Below, in pieces: positions 1-9,640 of a stretch of DNA of 64,000 bases (within the stretch, counting starts at the first letter, position 1; each line of letters starts with the position of its first letter). The translations under genes were made by a program, and so were the position numbers. Under the pieces are notes generated by a model. That model was not told the DNA's origin. It was given only the letters and a program-made list of their open reading frames with translations, and searched no databases. Source of the stretch: Amblyomma americanum (taxonomy: Eukaryota; Arthropoda; Arachnida; Ixodida; Ixodidae); contig NW_027526702.1 in assembly GCF_052857255.1 (NCBI RefSeq), positions 62,001 to 126,000 on the forward strand. Direction: 5' to 3'.

Positions 1-127
1 CATGCAGCAGCTTGCTCTGAGCGCCAAAATAGACATGCTGGAAACGAAAAGCAGGCGTCATCGAAGGCGATCGAATCACCTTTTGTTGGTGGCGGTTCTT
101 CAGTGCACGCGGCAGCGAGCATTATGA

Positions 128-1174
128 ATGTATCCACGCCCAAACTCGTGGTACGAGACGACGCTGCCCCATCTTCCGGACAGCGGCTTCCGCGATAATT
201 TCAAAATGAACCGCCCCACATTTCAGTATATTGTTTGCGTTTGCGAGAACATGCATCGGCAAGACACCAGCATGCCAAAGGCAATTGCTCTGGAAAAACG
301 CGTGGCGATTGGCCTTTACCGCCTCGCAACGTCAGCTGAAGAGCGGACTGTAGCAAACTTTTTTGGCGTGAGCACTGCCTCCGTGAACATGATATTTCGC
401 GAGTTCTGCACCGTAATTCTGCACAACTTGGAAGCGCAATTTGTGTGTTTCCCGATGTTGCATGAATTGCAGGAGCACATGCGCCAGTTCGCTGCAGTTT
501 GTGGCTTTCCTCAACGAGTTGGTGCCCTGGATGGCTGCCACATCGAGGTGTGCCCTTCAAAGGAAGAGGCGGCAGATTATTTTAACTATAAAGGGTGGTA
601 CAGCATCATCCTTCTTGCTGTGGTTGACCACAGGTACAAGTTTTTGTACACCAACAGTGGGAGTCCTGGAAGAAACAATGACTCTGCAGTGTTTCAGATC
701 TCACGACTTCCACGTATTTTAGACAGTGATCTGTTTCAATTAGAAACAGGGACAATTCAAGGGGTGGAAGTTGGTCCAGTGCTTCTTGCTGACCAAGCGT
801 TCGCCCTGCAGAGGCATGTAATGAAACCCTACCCCTTTCCTAGAACTGCTGGGTCGCCCGCACAGACCTTCAACTACCATCCATCAAATGCTAGACGTGT
901 TGTAGAAAATGCGTTTGGACGTGTTAAGGCACCCTTCAGAATGCTGTTGAAGGGCCTTGAGTGCGATATTCACAATGTGAACATTGTGGCCCGACCTGCT
1001 TGTGTGCTACACAATGTCTGTGATGAATTCAGTGATCAGTGTGATGCAGGATGGCTGAGTGCGGTGCAAAGCGCAAACAAAAGGCGTCCCCAACCACTAT
1101 ACACGAGTAGCCGATTAGAGCCGTCGGGAGTAGCAGTAAGGAATGCCCTGGCGAACCACCTTGCTGGCAACTGA
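128..1174 (+). CDS. HARBI1-like PIF/Harbinger transposase (DDE_Tnp_4 nuclease), single exon, 348 aa
   Basis: This encodes a PIF/Harbinger-type DDE nuclease, which would cut and join transposon ends, or a domesticated HARBI1-like relative. Residues 1-90 are the helical N-terminal part (SWYETTLPHLPDSGFRDNF, then a helix-turn-helix-like stretch around 60-92). The RNase H-fold follows: GALDGCHIEV (D135), a VVDHRYKF strand (D167), GRNNDSAVF (D185), LLADQAFAL (D222, where related copies have GDEAF) and RRVVENAFGRVKAPFRML (E260). The acidic residues needed for catalysis are present, though which Asp is the second catalytic one is my assignment. The frame is open for 348 codons, near the usual family length of about 350-400. 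A stop (125-127) abuts the ATG, and another frame open from position 2 encodes an Arg-rich peptide, so the N-terminus may lie in an upstream exon or be frameshifted. No Myb/SANT partner gene is adjacent and I found no terminal inverted repeats, so element versus domesticated gene is open. Confidence 0.85.
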   Translation: MYPRPNSWYETTLPHLPDSGFRDNFKMNRPTFQYIVCVCENMHRQDTSMPKAIALEKRVAIGLYRLATSAEERTVANFFGVSTASVNMIFREFCTVILHNLEAQFVCFPMLHELQEHMRQFAAVCGFPQRVGALDGCHIEVCPSKEEAADYFNYKGWYSIILLAVVDHRYKFLYTNSGSPGRNNDSAVFQISRLPRILDSDLFQLETGTIQGVEVGPVLLADQAFALQRHVMKPYPFPRTAGSPAQTFNYHPSNARRVVENAFGRVKAPFRMLLKGLECDIHNVNIVARPACVLHNVCDEFSDQCDAGWLSAVQSANKRRPQPLYTSSRLEPSGVAVRNALANHLAGN

Positions 1175-2254
1175 AACATTTTGCATAAATATGGCAAATC
1201 TGGCATAAGGTGGCACAATCTTTAGCTTTTCGTGAGAGTTACAAATACAGACGCTTGGTTTTTTGCTGATCGGCAGAGACTTGGTTGTTTCATTACCAGT
1301 TTATAAAAGAAGAGCATCCACTTCTGAACAGGCCATTGCAAAGTTAAGAGAGAAGTGACTACAGAGATGAATGGTAATGTATGTATATTGAAATAACCTA
1401 AAATAAGTGATATCAGAAGACATTGTTTGCATAGAAATTAAACAAAAGTAGCAACAAAACTAAACTCCAATGTTGACCAGATTGTAAAACACTTCAGCTA
1501 AAGTAGTAACCTGTTTGAATGACCTGAGCATAGTTACAAAGGTATTTGCAAAAAAATAAATGCAATTTTTCACAAATCTTTCATATCCTGTGTTTTGCAC
1601 TGTGCTTTCTATTCTTAAATACTCTGAAAGCAACAGTGATGTTTCTGGTTACCTGCACCCACTCCTTATTCACATACTACTCTTGTAGTGCATATGCATG
1701 CTTACTGATTAGAAATTATGCCTGTAAAATATCGGTATTGTGGCTGCAGGGCAGTGCGCGCACCCGTGAGCGAACCTTGGTGAGCTTCTGTACACTTCTC
1801 GAACAGAGGGGCTTGACGTCCCCTCTGTTTTGCGGCAGGTAGTGCCGTGCAGTGACCGAACGCTCCGCGTGTGCAACCTCGGACGATTAACAGCTGGGCA
1901 CCCTGCTCCAGCTGTTGTGTGCAAACTGTTGTGCGCGTGTTTCTCCGTTCTTTTATTAACTCTGCACGCGCGCGGCTTGTACAAATGTATTATGTAAATG
2001 GCGTATTTATCACCTCTTCCTCTATCCTTTCTTACTGTCCGCTCACCTCTTTCATTTCACTTCTTCAAACTGCCTGCTGTCCTGTATTTCCGCTGCCCCA
2101 GCTCATATGCTTCAGTATCGATGGCAGATGCCGGGGCTGGCAAAAATCTTTTACCTTCCTTTTTGTTAATTTTAAAATAAACACTTACTACTACTCCCAT
2201 GCTGTTATATCATGAACGCAAACCAACAAATAATGAGCATTCATAATGAATGTT
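1175..2254 (+). repeat. Gene-poor stretch ending in a LINE 3'-UTR tail (about 1990-2215)
   Basis: No coding exon is visible between the transposase and 1.99 kb. From about 1990 to 2215 the plus strand is pyrimidine-rich, then carries a GATGGCAGATGCCGGGGCTGG block and ends in TTTTAAAATAAACACTTACT. I recognise this as the kind of 3'-UTR tail left by 5'-truncated tick LINEs. The family is not assignable from the tail alone. Confidence 0.4.
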
Positions 2255-3995
2255 TAGATTATTTATTTTATTTATTTATTCAAAATATCCCCAATGGCCC
2301 TCATACGGGGGTATTACATGAGGTGGGGTGGAAGCGCGTACAAGGCATTTTTTCAAGGTTATAATAATGCACTAAACAAAACCAGAGAAATCACAAATGT
2401 CTTTTTTTTTATGGCGCAAAGAAATCTATGGACAAAGAGCGCAATGACACAGGGTAATTTTCTTTTTCTCAAGGTGGGGTCAAAGACCCATTTCTCAAGC
2501 ATTTCACCCTAAATAAGGCGAGCACCAGGGCAGGGGAAAGCTTGTACCCATTGTATCACCGGTGGGTACCCGGCGGCACTGGGGATCGAACCCCGCACCT
2601 CTCGCATACGAGACGGATGCTCAACCAGTTGGCCACCGCTGTGGTTTCACAAATATCAATGAAAAATAGATATCCACAAGAAGAGTCGGAACAATGCACA
2701 TAGCAGCAGAATTTTAGGAACAGACAACAGCACCGCAAAGAAAAGACAACGGCGGAAAAAGTGCGCTGAAGTACATATGAAAAATAAAAGAAGACAGGGC
2801 TGAAGACAGTACGCTGAAAGTAAACCTTTTTAGTTGTTGAAACATTCGTGATTAAGGTGTTGGAACTTATTTAGGTCACATATGACAATGTGTGATGGTA
2901 AGGTTCAGTTATTGTGCACGATAAAAAAGAATATGCATAATGGGATGACTGGTAGTTAATGTGTTTAACTTTCTGAGGATGATCACGACATGGAAAGGTA
3001 ACAGGCAGTGGCTGAAAGAATTCAACATGGAGGAAAGCATGATGATAAAGGTTACGGAAAAGTGATAGGCAGGAAATTTTCTTACTCGGCTGTAAACTTC
3101 AATGAGGTGACACTGGTGTAACATGAATAATCAGAAAAGATGAATCGCAGCACGATTTTACAAGGCTTTGATATTACTTATGATATATGTCTGATGAGGA
3201 TCCCAAATGGCAGACGTGTATTAAGAGTTTCGGACTGAATAATGTGGTATACGCAAGTTTTTTTACATGTGTTGCGGCCTCTTTCAAATTATGTTTCAGA
3301 AGTTCGAAAGTACGATTAGCGGAGGCAAGATTGAGATTAATATGATGATTCCATGATAAGTTGGATTGAAGGTTCACGCCAAGATACTTGTAACTTGTGG
3401 TGAGTTCTACACTATAGCTATGAAGAGAGTAAGTAGGTGGTAGGAACATGTGGCTTGTTGGTGAATGACATGACCTTTGATTTGGAAAGATTTAATGGCA
3501 TTAATCAATTATAACACAATGTGCTTATCGCTTCTAGATCAGACTGCGGTAATTGGTTATCAGCGTTGCAGGTTATACATCGATAAAGCACACAATCATC
3601 AGCAAATAGCCTGATTATAGACGTCACGTAACTGGGTAAATCATTAATATAGATCAGAAAAAGTAAACTGCCTTCCAGATGTAACATCAGCAAAACATGA
3701 GTTTGAGTTGTTAACTGCTGTGAACTGAATTCTAGATGAGAGGAAATCTGCTATCCATGCAATAATATAAGAGTGAATGTTCAGTTGTGAAAGTTTAACA
3801 ACCTTTGGTGAGGAATGCGATCAAATGCTTTAGAAAAATCGAAAAATATTGCTTCAACTTGAAAACCAGAGTCAGTCAGTGCATGTATGTCGTAAATAAA
3901 ACCGGCAAGTTTGGTGTTGCATGAGTAGCCCTTGCGAAAACAGCACTGATGATCGAAGATAAAGCTATGATCTTCAAGGTTTTTGATGATACCAG
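2255..3995 (-). pseudogene. 5'-truncated CR1/jockey-like LINE remnant (RT fragment and 3' UTR)
   Basis: Read on the minus strand, this begins near 3995 inside a reverse transcriptase. FFDFSKAFDRIPHQRLL (RT motif A) lies around 3800-3850. The stretch 3693-3505 gives GSLLFLIYINDLP and RLFADDCVLYR, with the ADD catalytic pair retained. After a stop, 3449-3174 gives SYKYLGVNLQSNLSWNHHI, the strand typical of the region after the RT palm. Several stops separate these blocks. The 3' end at about 2255 is a (TTTA)n-type simple repeat preceded by a conserved-looking LINE 3' UTR (2280-2340). The copy is dead, 5'-truncated and interrupted by a SINE at 2398-2646. Confidence 0.7.
2398..2657 (-). repeat. 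tRNA-headed SINE nested in the LINE remnant, with target-site duplication
   Basis: On the minus strand the head carries tRNA-like A and B boxes: GGTGGCCAACTGGTTGAGCA, then GGGGTTCGATCCCC. A unique body follows and ends in an A-rich tail, seen as T9 at 2402-2410. The element is flanked by an 11-bp near-perfect duplication, TCACAAATGTC at 2391-2401 and TCACAAATATC at 2647-2657. That supports retroposition into the LINE 3' UTR. It is not the same family as the Ruka-type SINE elsewhere in the window. Confidence 0.7.
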
Positions 3996-4019
3996 TACGT
4001 ATGATATTTAATGCATTTA

Positions 4020-4345
4020 CTGGTCATTTTACTTCAGGGGATGCTCGTAGCGCGACAAAAAACAGACAAGGGACAGAAGACGAACGGGACAAGTGCTACT
4101 CTCAACTAGTTTTAATCAAAGATCGATGGCACACTTTTATACAATTTCCCTTTTCCTTCATGAACACAATCACCAGAACACTCATAAGAATGACGCACAA
4201 ATTTCACACGCTTGCATCAGATCAGGCTATCTAAAAACTTATGCTCGTTAGAGTACGTCTTCATCGAAGGGCTGCTGACGCAGTCCGACCCTTTCTTTTT
4301 GATATGGAACGCCTCTATCAGTTCCCGCGTTAGCGCGCCTTTGCT
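4020..4345 (-). repeat. Solo Penelope-like terminal (pLTR/3') repeat, copy 1
   Basis: The block starts with CATTTTACTTCAGGGGATGC, GTAGCGCGACAAAAAACAGA and GAACGGGACAAG. It then has a reversed polyadenylation-like AAAGATCGAT region and ends near CTATCAGTTCCCGCGTTAGC. The same block recurs at 5670-5985 and, reversed, at 6100-6430. It has the same layout as the 3' end of the Penelope element at 59040-59142. It carries no RT, so it is a solo terminus. Open frames crossing it are not genes. Confidence 0.6.
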
Positions 4346-4439
4346 TTGACCAAGGACCTCTGTCTCATTTAAGAATTGTGAGCATTCGCAAGACTTCTAT
4401 GAATCAATCAATGCAGTTTTTTTTACCAGAAAATTTGGC

Positions 4440-5300
4440 TGGTCACCCGGGGCTAAAAGCTGTGCACACAGCTGGACAAAGGTCCAGAGGTGTATTACAT
4501 GAAAGTTGCAAATGTAAAAAAAAGTTGTTTTTTTTTAACACGGCAGGAAAGGTACACCAAGCAACATAAGAGATACACATTATAATCACATTACGGTAAG
4601 GATAAAAATAGTAAGAAAATACACTTTTACAAAAGATATGCAGGATAAATATAACACTATAATACAAAATTAAGACAATCAGCACTTTAGCGCAAAATAT
4701 AAGAACAACATATAAGGCAAAATACAAAAGTGTAAGTTACAACAGTACATATAGATTAGCAGTTATATTTGTTTAGTACATATGGCAGATTATGAGCCAA
4801 TGACTGTAGTTTACAGCTTGTTCTGCAATGCGGCATTTGCCATACATCAGTGCTGCGAGTTTTAATATTTGTACTCCTGTAGCCCAAAGACCCAAGATTT
4901 TCTAGAAAGTTTTTAGCACCAGATGTAGAAAAATACCTATCCTGTAGTAATCAAAATTTATATATGCGATCAACACGTATCATGTTACATGTAGTAAAGT
5001 ATGCATAGTTGTGTGCATTGTCTGTATATTCGCTACATGACGGATTGCTTTTTCTGAAGAAGTAGAAGTTACTTTGTTTTAGTTGTCATACCCCAGACTA
5101 ACGTGCAATAATTTATATATGACGAAACAAGGCATGATATATTTGGAGTTTAGCAGTTTGAGGAAGGATCATTCGGCATCGTGACAATATTCCAGTAACA
5201 GCCGAAAGCTTTCGCAGGTAGTCTTTCGCAGGTAGTCTGCATGACTGTCCCACTGTAGATGAGAGGAGAAGTAAACACCAAGCGTTTTATGTTTCAGTTT
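4440..5300 (-). pseudogene. Non-LTR retrotransposon 3' remnant
   Basis: The minus strand from about 5300 reads KTLGVYFSSHLQWDSHADYL, the post-RT segment of jockey/CR1-type LINEs. It is followed by many stops and an AT-rich tail to about 4440. A 16-bp unit (CTTTCGCAGGTAGTCT) is duplicated in tandem at about 5210-5240. No intact frame is left. Its upstream (5') side runs toward the assembly gap, so its full extent is unknown. Confidence 0.5.
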
Positions 5301-5436
5301 CAGTTTATTTATTTCTTGCTACAGAGAGCAGTGGGCCCCGGGAAAAAATGCCGCAGCTTGACAAGCTCCCGAGGCCCACAACAGCGAGCAACCGTGGCAC
5401 CATTGGTAACATGCAAACAAGGAAGGCATACATAAA

Positions 5437-5536
5437 NNNNNNNNNNNNNNNNNNNNNNNNNNNNNNNNNNNNNNNNNNNNNNNNNNNNNNNNNNNNNNNN
5501 NNNNNNNNNNNNNNNNNNNNNNNNNNNNNNNNNNNN
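5437..5536. other. Scaffold gap (100 N)
   Basis: Exactly 100 N between CATACATAAA and CCAAGCGTCTT. The round number suggests a placeholder gap of unknown true length, placed inside repeats. Frames drawn across it have no meaning. Confidence 0.99.
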
Positions 5537-5646
5537 CCAAGCGTCTTGCCTTGCACGTCGTCCAAGTGATGTGGGTGATCAACACAGATTCTTGCGATGG
5601 AGAGGAAAACACGAAAGAAGAATGGCCCACTGTACTAGAAATGAAG

Positions 5647-6460
5647 TTCAATAAAACATTTTGCTGGGCAAGTTGGTTCATTTTATTTGAGGCGATGCTT
5701 GTAGCGCGACAAAAAGCAGACAAGGCAAAGAGATGAACGGGACAAGCGCTACTGTCAACTATTTTCATTGAAAGATCGATCGCACATATTTGCAGTTTCC
5801 TTTTTCCTTCAAGAACACAATCACCAGAACACTCATGCGAATGGCACACAAATTTCACACGCCTGCATCAGATCAGGCTATCTAAAAACTTATACCCGTC
5901 AGAGTACATCTTCATCGAAGGGCAGCTGATGCAGTCCGACCATTTCTTTTTGATATTGAACGCCTCTATCAGTTCCCGCTTTAGCGCGCATTTGCTTCGA
6001 CCAATGACCTCTGTCTTATTTAGAAATGACTAGCATTTGCAAGACTTGCAGTGAACTACCAGATTCGTTGCACTTCCATTCTCGAGGCATTTTTCATGCT
6101 CGCGCTAACGCGGGAACTGATAGAGGCGTTCCATATCAAAAAGAAAGGGTCGGAGTGCGTCAGCAGCCCTTCGGTAAAGATGTACTCTATACTCTAACGA
6201 GAATAAGTTTTTAAATAGCCTGATGTGATACGTGTGAAATTTACGTGTCATTCGCATGAGAGTTCTGGTGATTGCGTTCTTGAAGGAAAAGGGAAATTGT
6301 ATAAATGAGTGCGATCGATCTTTCAATAAAACTTGTTGAGAGTAGCGCTTGTACAGTTTGACTTCTGTCCCTTGTCTGTTTTTTGTCGCGCTACAAGCAT
6401 CCCCTGAAGTAAAATGAACCAACTCGCACAGCGAAATGTTTCATTGAATTACCTGTCATT
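5647..6460. repeat. Palindromic pair of Penelope-like termini
   Basis: The left arm (about 5647-5985) is the same terminal block as at 4020-4345. The right arm (about 6100-6460) is its reverse complement, with roughly 110 bp between them. The arms match in landmarks: GTAGCGCGACAAAAA against TTTTTGTCGCGCTAC, the AAGATCGAT motif, CATCAGATCAGGCTATCTAA, and a 30-40 bp outer extension (TTCAATAAAACATTTTGCTG against its inverse near 6430-6460). Penelope elements are known to carry such an extension (tail) next to the pLTR. The arms contain many substitutions, so this copy is older than the elements at 6.5-9.6 and 56.7-59.2 kb. Confidence 0.65.
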
Positions 6461-6602
6461 ATTTTCTTCATCCTCTTATGATTTTATGATTTATTCACAA
6501 ATGAAAATTGGGTCACTGACCAAGTCGAAAGATGAAAAATGACGTTTCGGGTCCCATACGGGGCCCTTGTTCACAATGAGGCTGTCACAGAAGAAGGAAT
6601 GG

Positions 6603-7413
6603 TTATATACGCTTCAGAATCTTCTGCAATCTTTTCACGTAGATAGGATGTAGCGTGCCCTGATTCTTGTTTAGTGTGTTGGCCGTTGTCTGGATGATTA
6701 GGGATTCTAGATGAAGTCTTGCAGATAGGTTTCTTTCCGTCGCCAAGATTTCCACCTCAACCCAGCCAATCTCGTGGCCAGTGGACAGCACGTGCTCTGC
6801 AACTGCATTTTTTGCTGCGCGCTTGTTTCTGACGTCGCCCTGGTGCTCCTTCATGCGCCGCTGGAAGTTCCCGGTTTCCCCAATGTAGACGGAGGGGCAG
6901 TCGCTGCAAAGGATCCTATAAACAACGCCAGGGAACTTAGCACGTGGTAGCGGGTCCTTCACGTTGACCACATCGGCTCGCAGTTTGCTAGTTGGCACGT
7001 GCAATGTGCACTTCGTGTTTACGGAAAATCCTAGAAAGGGCCTCGCTGATCTGACGCACGTAGGGAATCGCAGCACGTTTTATCTTTTTTGTCAGCTGTT
7101 GTGCTCCTCGTGTGTAGGTGGCTTTCTTGGTGACTTTGCTGGTAAAATTTCTAGGGTAGCCGTTTCGCTCAAGATCGTGCTGTATAAGCTTCATCTCGTT
7201 GCCAAGGCTGACCGGGTCGGAACAGATGTTTTTAGCACGGTTGACAAGTGACGCAACCACTGAACGCTTGTGAGCCGTAGGATGAGCGGAATCAAAATCC
7301 AGGTATCTCCCCGTGTGCGTTGCTTTTCGGAAGACGCTGAAGGCTAACCGATGCGCATCACGTTTGACGACCACATCCAAGAACGGGATCATACCGTTCG
7401 CTTCCTCTTCCAA
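6603..7413 (-). pseudogene. Inverted-arm copy of the Penelope C-terminal coding region (frameshifted)
   Basis: On the minus strand this encodes the linker beyond the RT (EEEANGMIPFLDVVVKRDAH), then the GIY-YIG domain (VVYRILCSDCPSVYIGETG) and the C-terminus. It is nearly identical to residues about 410-683 of the plus-strand protein. A 2-bp deletion near 7003 divides it into two frames (7413-6988 and 7076-6603). It lacks the RT catalytic YVDD except at the very inner edge of the arm, so it cannot give an active protein. Confidence 0.85.
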
Positions 7414-7427
7414 AGTGAAATTTATGG

Positions 7428-9479
7428 ATGGCTCTACGGCATTCAGGTGTTCAAGGAAGCTGTGAATGTGCTGCTTGTTTAAAATGCAAAAGCAGTCATC
7501 AACATACCTCAGAAACGAGAAAAAGGAGCGAGTCTAGAGGACCAGTCTTCAAGGTTAAAAACTTGTCGTCGTACACCATGAGTGCCACCGAAGAAATGGT
7601 GCTAAGCCGAGGCTTGAATTTCAATCAGGGGAAGCCACCGGATACGCGGAAGATGATTTGCGCTGTGGAAAGAGCCATTAGTCTTCTTGATAAAGACGTG
7701 CAAGAAGATGTCAGAATGAATGCGATCGGTGTTCTTAAAGGAATGCGGAAACAGCACCATGAGCACATTCTTTCCGAAGGTGAACGGAAGGCCCTCGAGT
7801 CGCTGAGAAAGAAGGAAGATATTGCAATTCTGCCCGCAGACAAAGGAAATGTGACTGTTGTGCTTGACCGGTCTGCGTACCACTCAAAAATGTCAGAGAT
7901 GCTCGAGGACGCGACAACCTACTGCAAGCTCAGTAAGGACCCTACGTCCAAAATACAGTCCCGCTTGCAAGTGATCCTGTCTGACATATTCAGTGGTCTT
8001 CCGCCTTCTCAAAGAAAGCTGTACTACAGGCTTCTTTGCACTAACGGATCCGCTCCGGCAATATATGGCTTGCCGAAAATTCACAAAAGTGGTACTCCGC
8101 TAAGGATAATCGTGGATTTCACCAGGTCGCCTCTTTTCCGTCTATCCGGTTATCTGCACAAAGTGTTGGCTCCGTTGGTGGGACAAACAGCGACGCACAT
8201 CAAGAATTCGCAAGACTTTATTGAAAAAGTCAAGGATGTCGTCCTCGAAGAAAGCGATGTGCTCGTGTCCTTTGATGTATGTTCCCTGTTCACAAGTGTC
8301 CCGGTCGATCTTGCTGTGGAAACCTGCAAGGAGCTCATAAAAAGCGACCCCTCATTTCCCGATCGCACGCCGTTGAACGTCAGCGAGATCAACGAATTGC
8401 TTCATTTCTGCTTAGCCAATACGTATTTTTCTTACAACGGCACAGTGTACAAGCAGATCTTCGGAACCGCAATGGGAGCGTCCATTTCAGTCACGGCTGC
8501 CAACCTGACAATGGAGTCTATTGAACAGAAAGCCCTGAACTCGTTCACACATCGTCCAAAGGTGTTTCTGAGGTATGTTGATGACTGCTTTTGCATTTTA
8601 AACAAGCAGCACATTCACAGCTTCCTTGAACACCTGAATGCCGTAGAGCCATCCATAAATTTCACTTTGGAAGAGGAAGCGAACGGCATGATCCCGTTCT
8701 TGGATGTGCTCGTCAAACGTGATGCGCATCAGTTAGCCTTCAGCGTCTTCCGAAAAGCAACGCACTCGGGGAGATACCTGGATTTTGATTCCGCTCACCC
8801 TACGGCTCACAAGCGTTCAGTGGTTGCGTCACTTGACAACCGTGCTAAAAACATCTGTTCCGACCCGGTCAGCCTTGGCAACGAGATGAAGCTTATACAG
8901 CACGATCTTGAGCGAAACGGCTACCCTAGAAATTTTACCAGCAAAGTCACCAAGAAAGCCACCTACACACGAGGAGCACAACAGCTGACAAAAAAGATAA
9001 AACGTGCTGCGATTCCCTACGTGAATCAGATCAGCGAGGCCCTTTCTAGGATTTTCCGTAAACACGAAGTGCACATTGCACACATGCCAACTAGCAAACT
9101 GCGAGCCGATGTGGTCAACGTGAAGGACCCGCTACCACGTGCCAAGTTCCCTGGCGTTGTTTATAGGATCCCTTGCAGCGACTGCCCCTCCGTCTACATT
9201 GGGGAAACCGGGAACTTCCAGCGGCGCATGAAGGAGCACCAGGGCGACGTCAGAAACAAGCGCGCAGCAAAAAATGCAGTTGCAGAGCGCGTGCTGTCCA
9301 CTGGCCACGAGATTGGCTGGGTTGAGGTGGAAATCTTGGCGACGGAAAGAAACCTATCTGCAAGACTTCATCTAGAATCCCTAATCATCCAGACAACGGC
9401 CAACACACTAAACAAGAATCAGGGCACGCTACATCCTATCTACGTGAAAAGATTGCAGAAGATTCTGAAGCGTATATAA
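7428..9479 (+). CDS. Penelope-like reverse transcriptase with C-terminal GIY-YIG endonuclease
   Basis: The open frame is 683 codons. Residues 1-30 come from reading the inverted arm antisense and are not native. Native sequence starts at about 7517, and the first native Met is at 7579 (MSATEEMVLSRGLNF). The family N-terminus is therefore missing or short. RT landmarks: LPADKGNVTVVLD, YGLPKIHKSGTPLRIIVDF, SFDVCSLFTSVPVDLA (motif A), FGTAMGASISVTAANL (motif B) and RYVDDCFC with the catalytic Asp pair at about 385-386. The GIY-YIG nuclease begins at about G576 (GVVYRIPCSDCP, VYIGETG) with the downstream Arg/His/Glu region (RRMKEHQ). Motif B has SVTAANL where most copies have a Pro (S-P-I). All key residues are visible and there is no internal stop. 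Activity would still be doubtful because of the truncated N-terminus. Confidence 0.85.
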   Translation: MALRHSGVQGSCECAACLKCKSSHQHTSETRKRSESRGPVFKVKNLSSYTMSATEEMVLSRGLNFNQGKPPDTRKMICAVERAISLLDKDVQEDVRMNAIGVLKGMRKQHHEHILSEGERKALESLRKKEDIAILPADKGNVTVVLDRSAYHSKMSEMLEDATTYCKLSKDPTSKIQSRLQVILSDIFSGLPPSQRKLYYRLLCTNGSAPAIYGLPKIHKSGTPLRIIVDFTRSPLFRLSGYLHKVLAPLVGQTATHIKNSQDFIEKVKDVVLEESDVLVSFDVCSLFTSVPVDLAVETCKELIKSDPSFPDRTPLNVSEINELLHFCLANTYFSYNGTVYKQIFGTAMGASISVTAANLTMESIEQKALNSFTHRPKVFLRYVDDCFCILNKQHIHSFLEHLNAVEPSINFTLEEEANGMIPFLDVLVKRDAHQLAFSVFRKATHSGRYLDFDSAHPTAHKRSVVASLDNRAKNICSDPVSLGNEMKLIQHDLERNGYPRNFTSKVTKKATYTRGAQQLTKKIKRAAIPYVNQISEALSRIFRKHEVHIAHMPTSKLRADVVNVKDPLPRAKFPGVVYRIPCSDCPSVYIGETGNFQRRMKEHQGDVRNKRAAKNAVAERVLSTGHEIGWVEVEILATERNLSARLHLESLIIQTTANTLNKNQGTLHPIYVKRLQKILKRI

Positions 9480-9640
9480 CCATTCCTTCTTCTGTGACAG
9501 CCTCATTGTGAACAAGGGCCCCGTATGGGACCCGAAACGTCATTTTTCATCTTTCGACTTGGTCAGTGACCCAATTTTCATTTGTGAATAAATCATGCTT
9601 CGCCCTGACCAGACGGTGTTCCGTCGAACCTTGGACTATC

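Larger units (their letters stand above)
6486..9596 (+). mobile_element. Penelope-like element with 1.03-kb inverted arms
   Basis: A plus-strand Penelope-like copy (7517-9596: RT, GIY-YIG, 3' UTR ending in TGTGAATAAATCAT) is preceded by an inverted copy of its own 3' kilobase at 6486-7516. The arms are 6486-7516 (1,031 bp) and 8564-9596 (1,033 bp). The 2-bp difference is a deletion near 7003 that breaks the frame of the inverted arm. The inner boundary is sharp: matching stops after AGAAAC at 7516. Inverted partial copies at the 5' end are a known feature of Penelope elements and arise during tandem or template-jumping insertion. I found no clear target duplication outside the arms. Confidence 0.85.

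Noticed and set aside
2540..2640. tRNA gene candidate on the minus strand
   Set aside because: A and B boxes are present, but the folding is poor and the unit has a body, an A-rich tail and a target duplication, so it is a SINE.
5305..5858. Frames running through the N gap
   Set aside because: They include unknown residues and cross repeats; no inference is possible.
7602..8614. Several 60-93 codon minus-strand frames
   Set aside because: They lie wholly within the Penelope RT coding region on the other strand and have no motifs.
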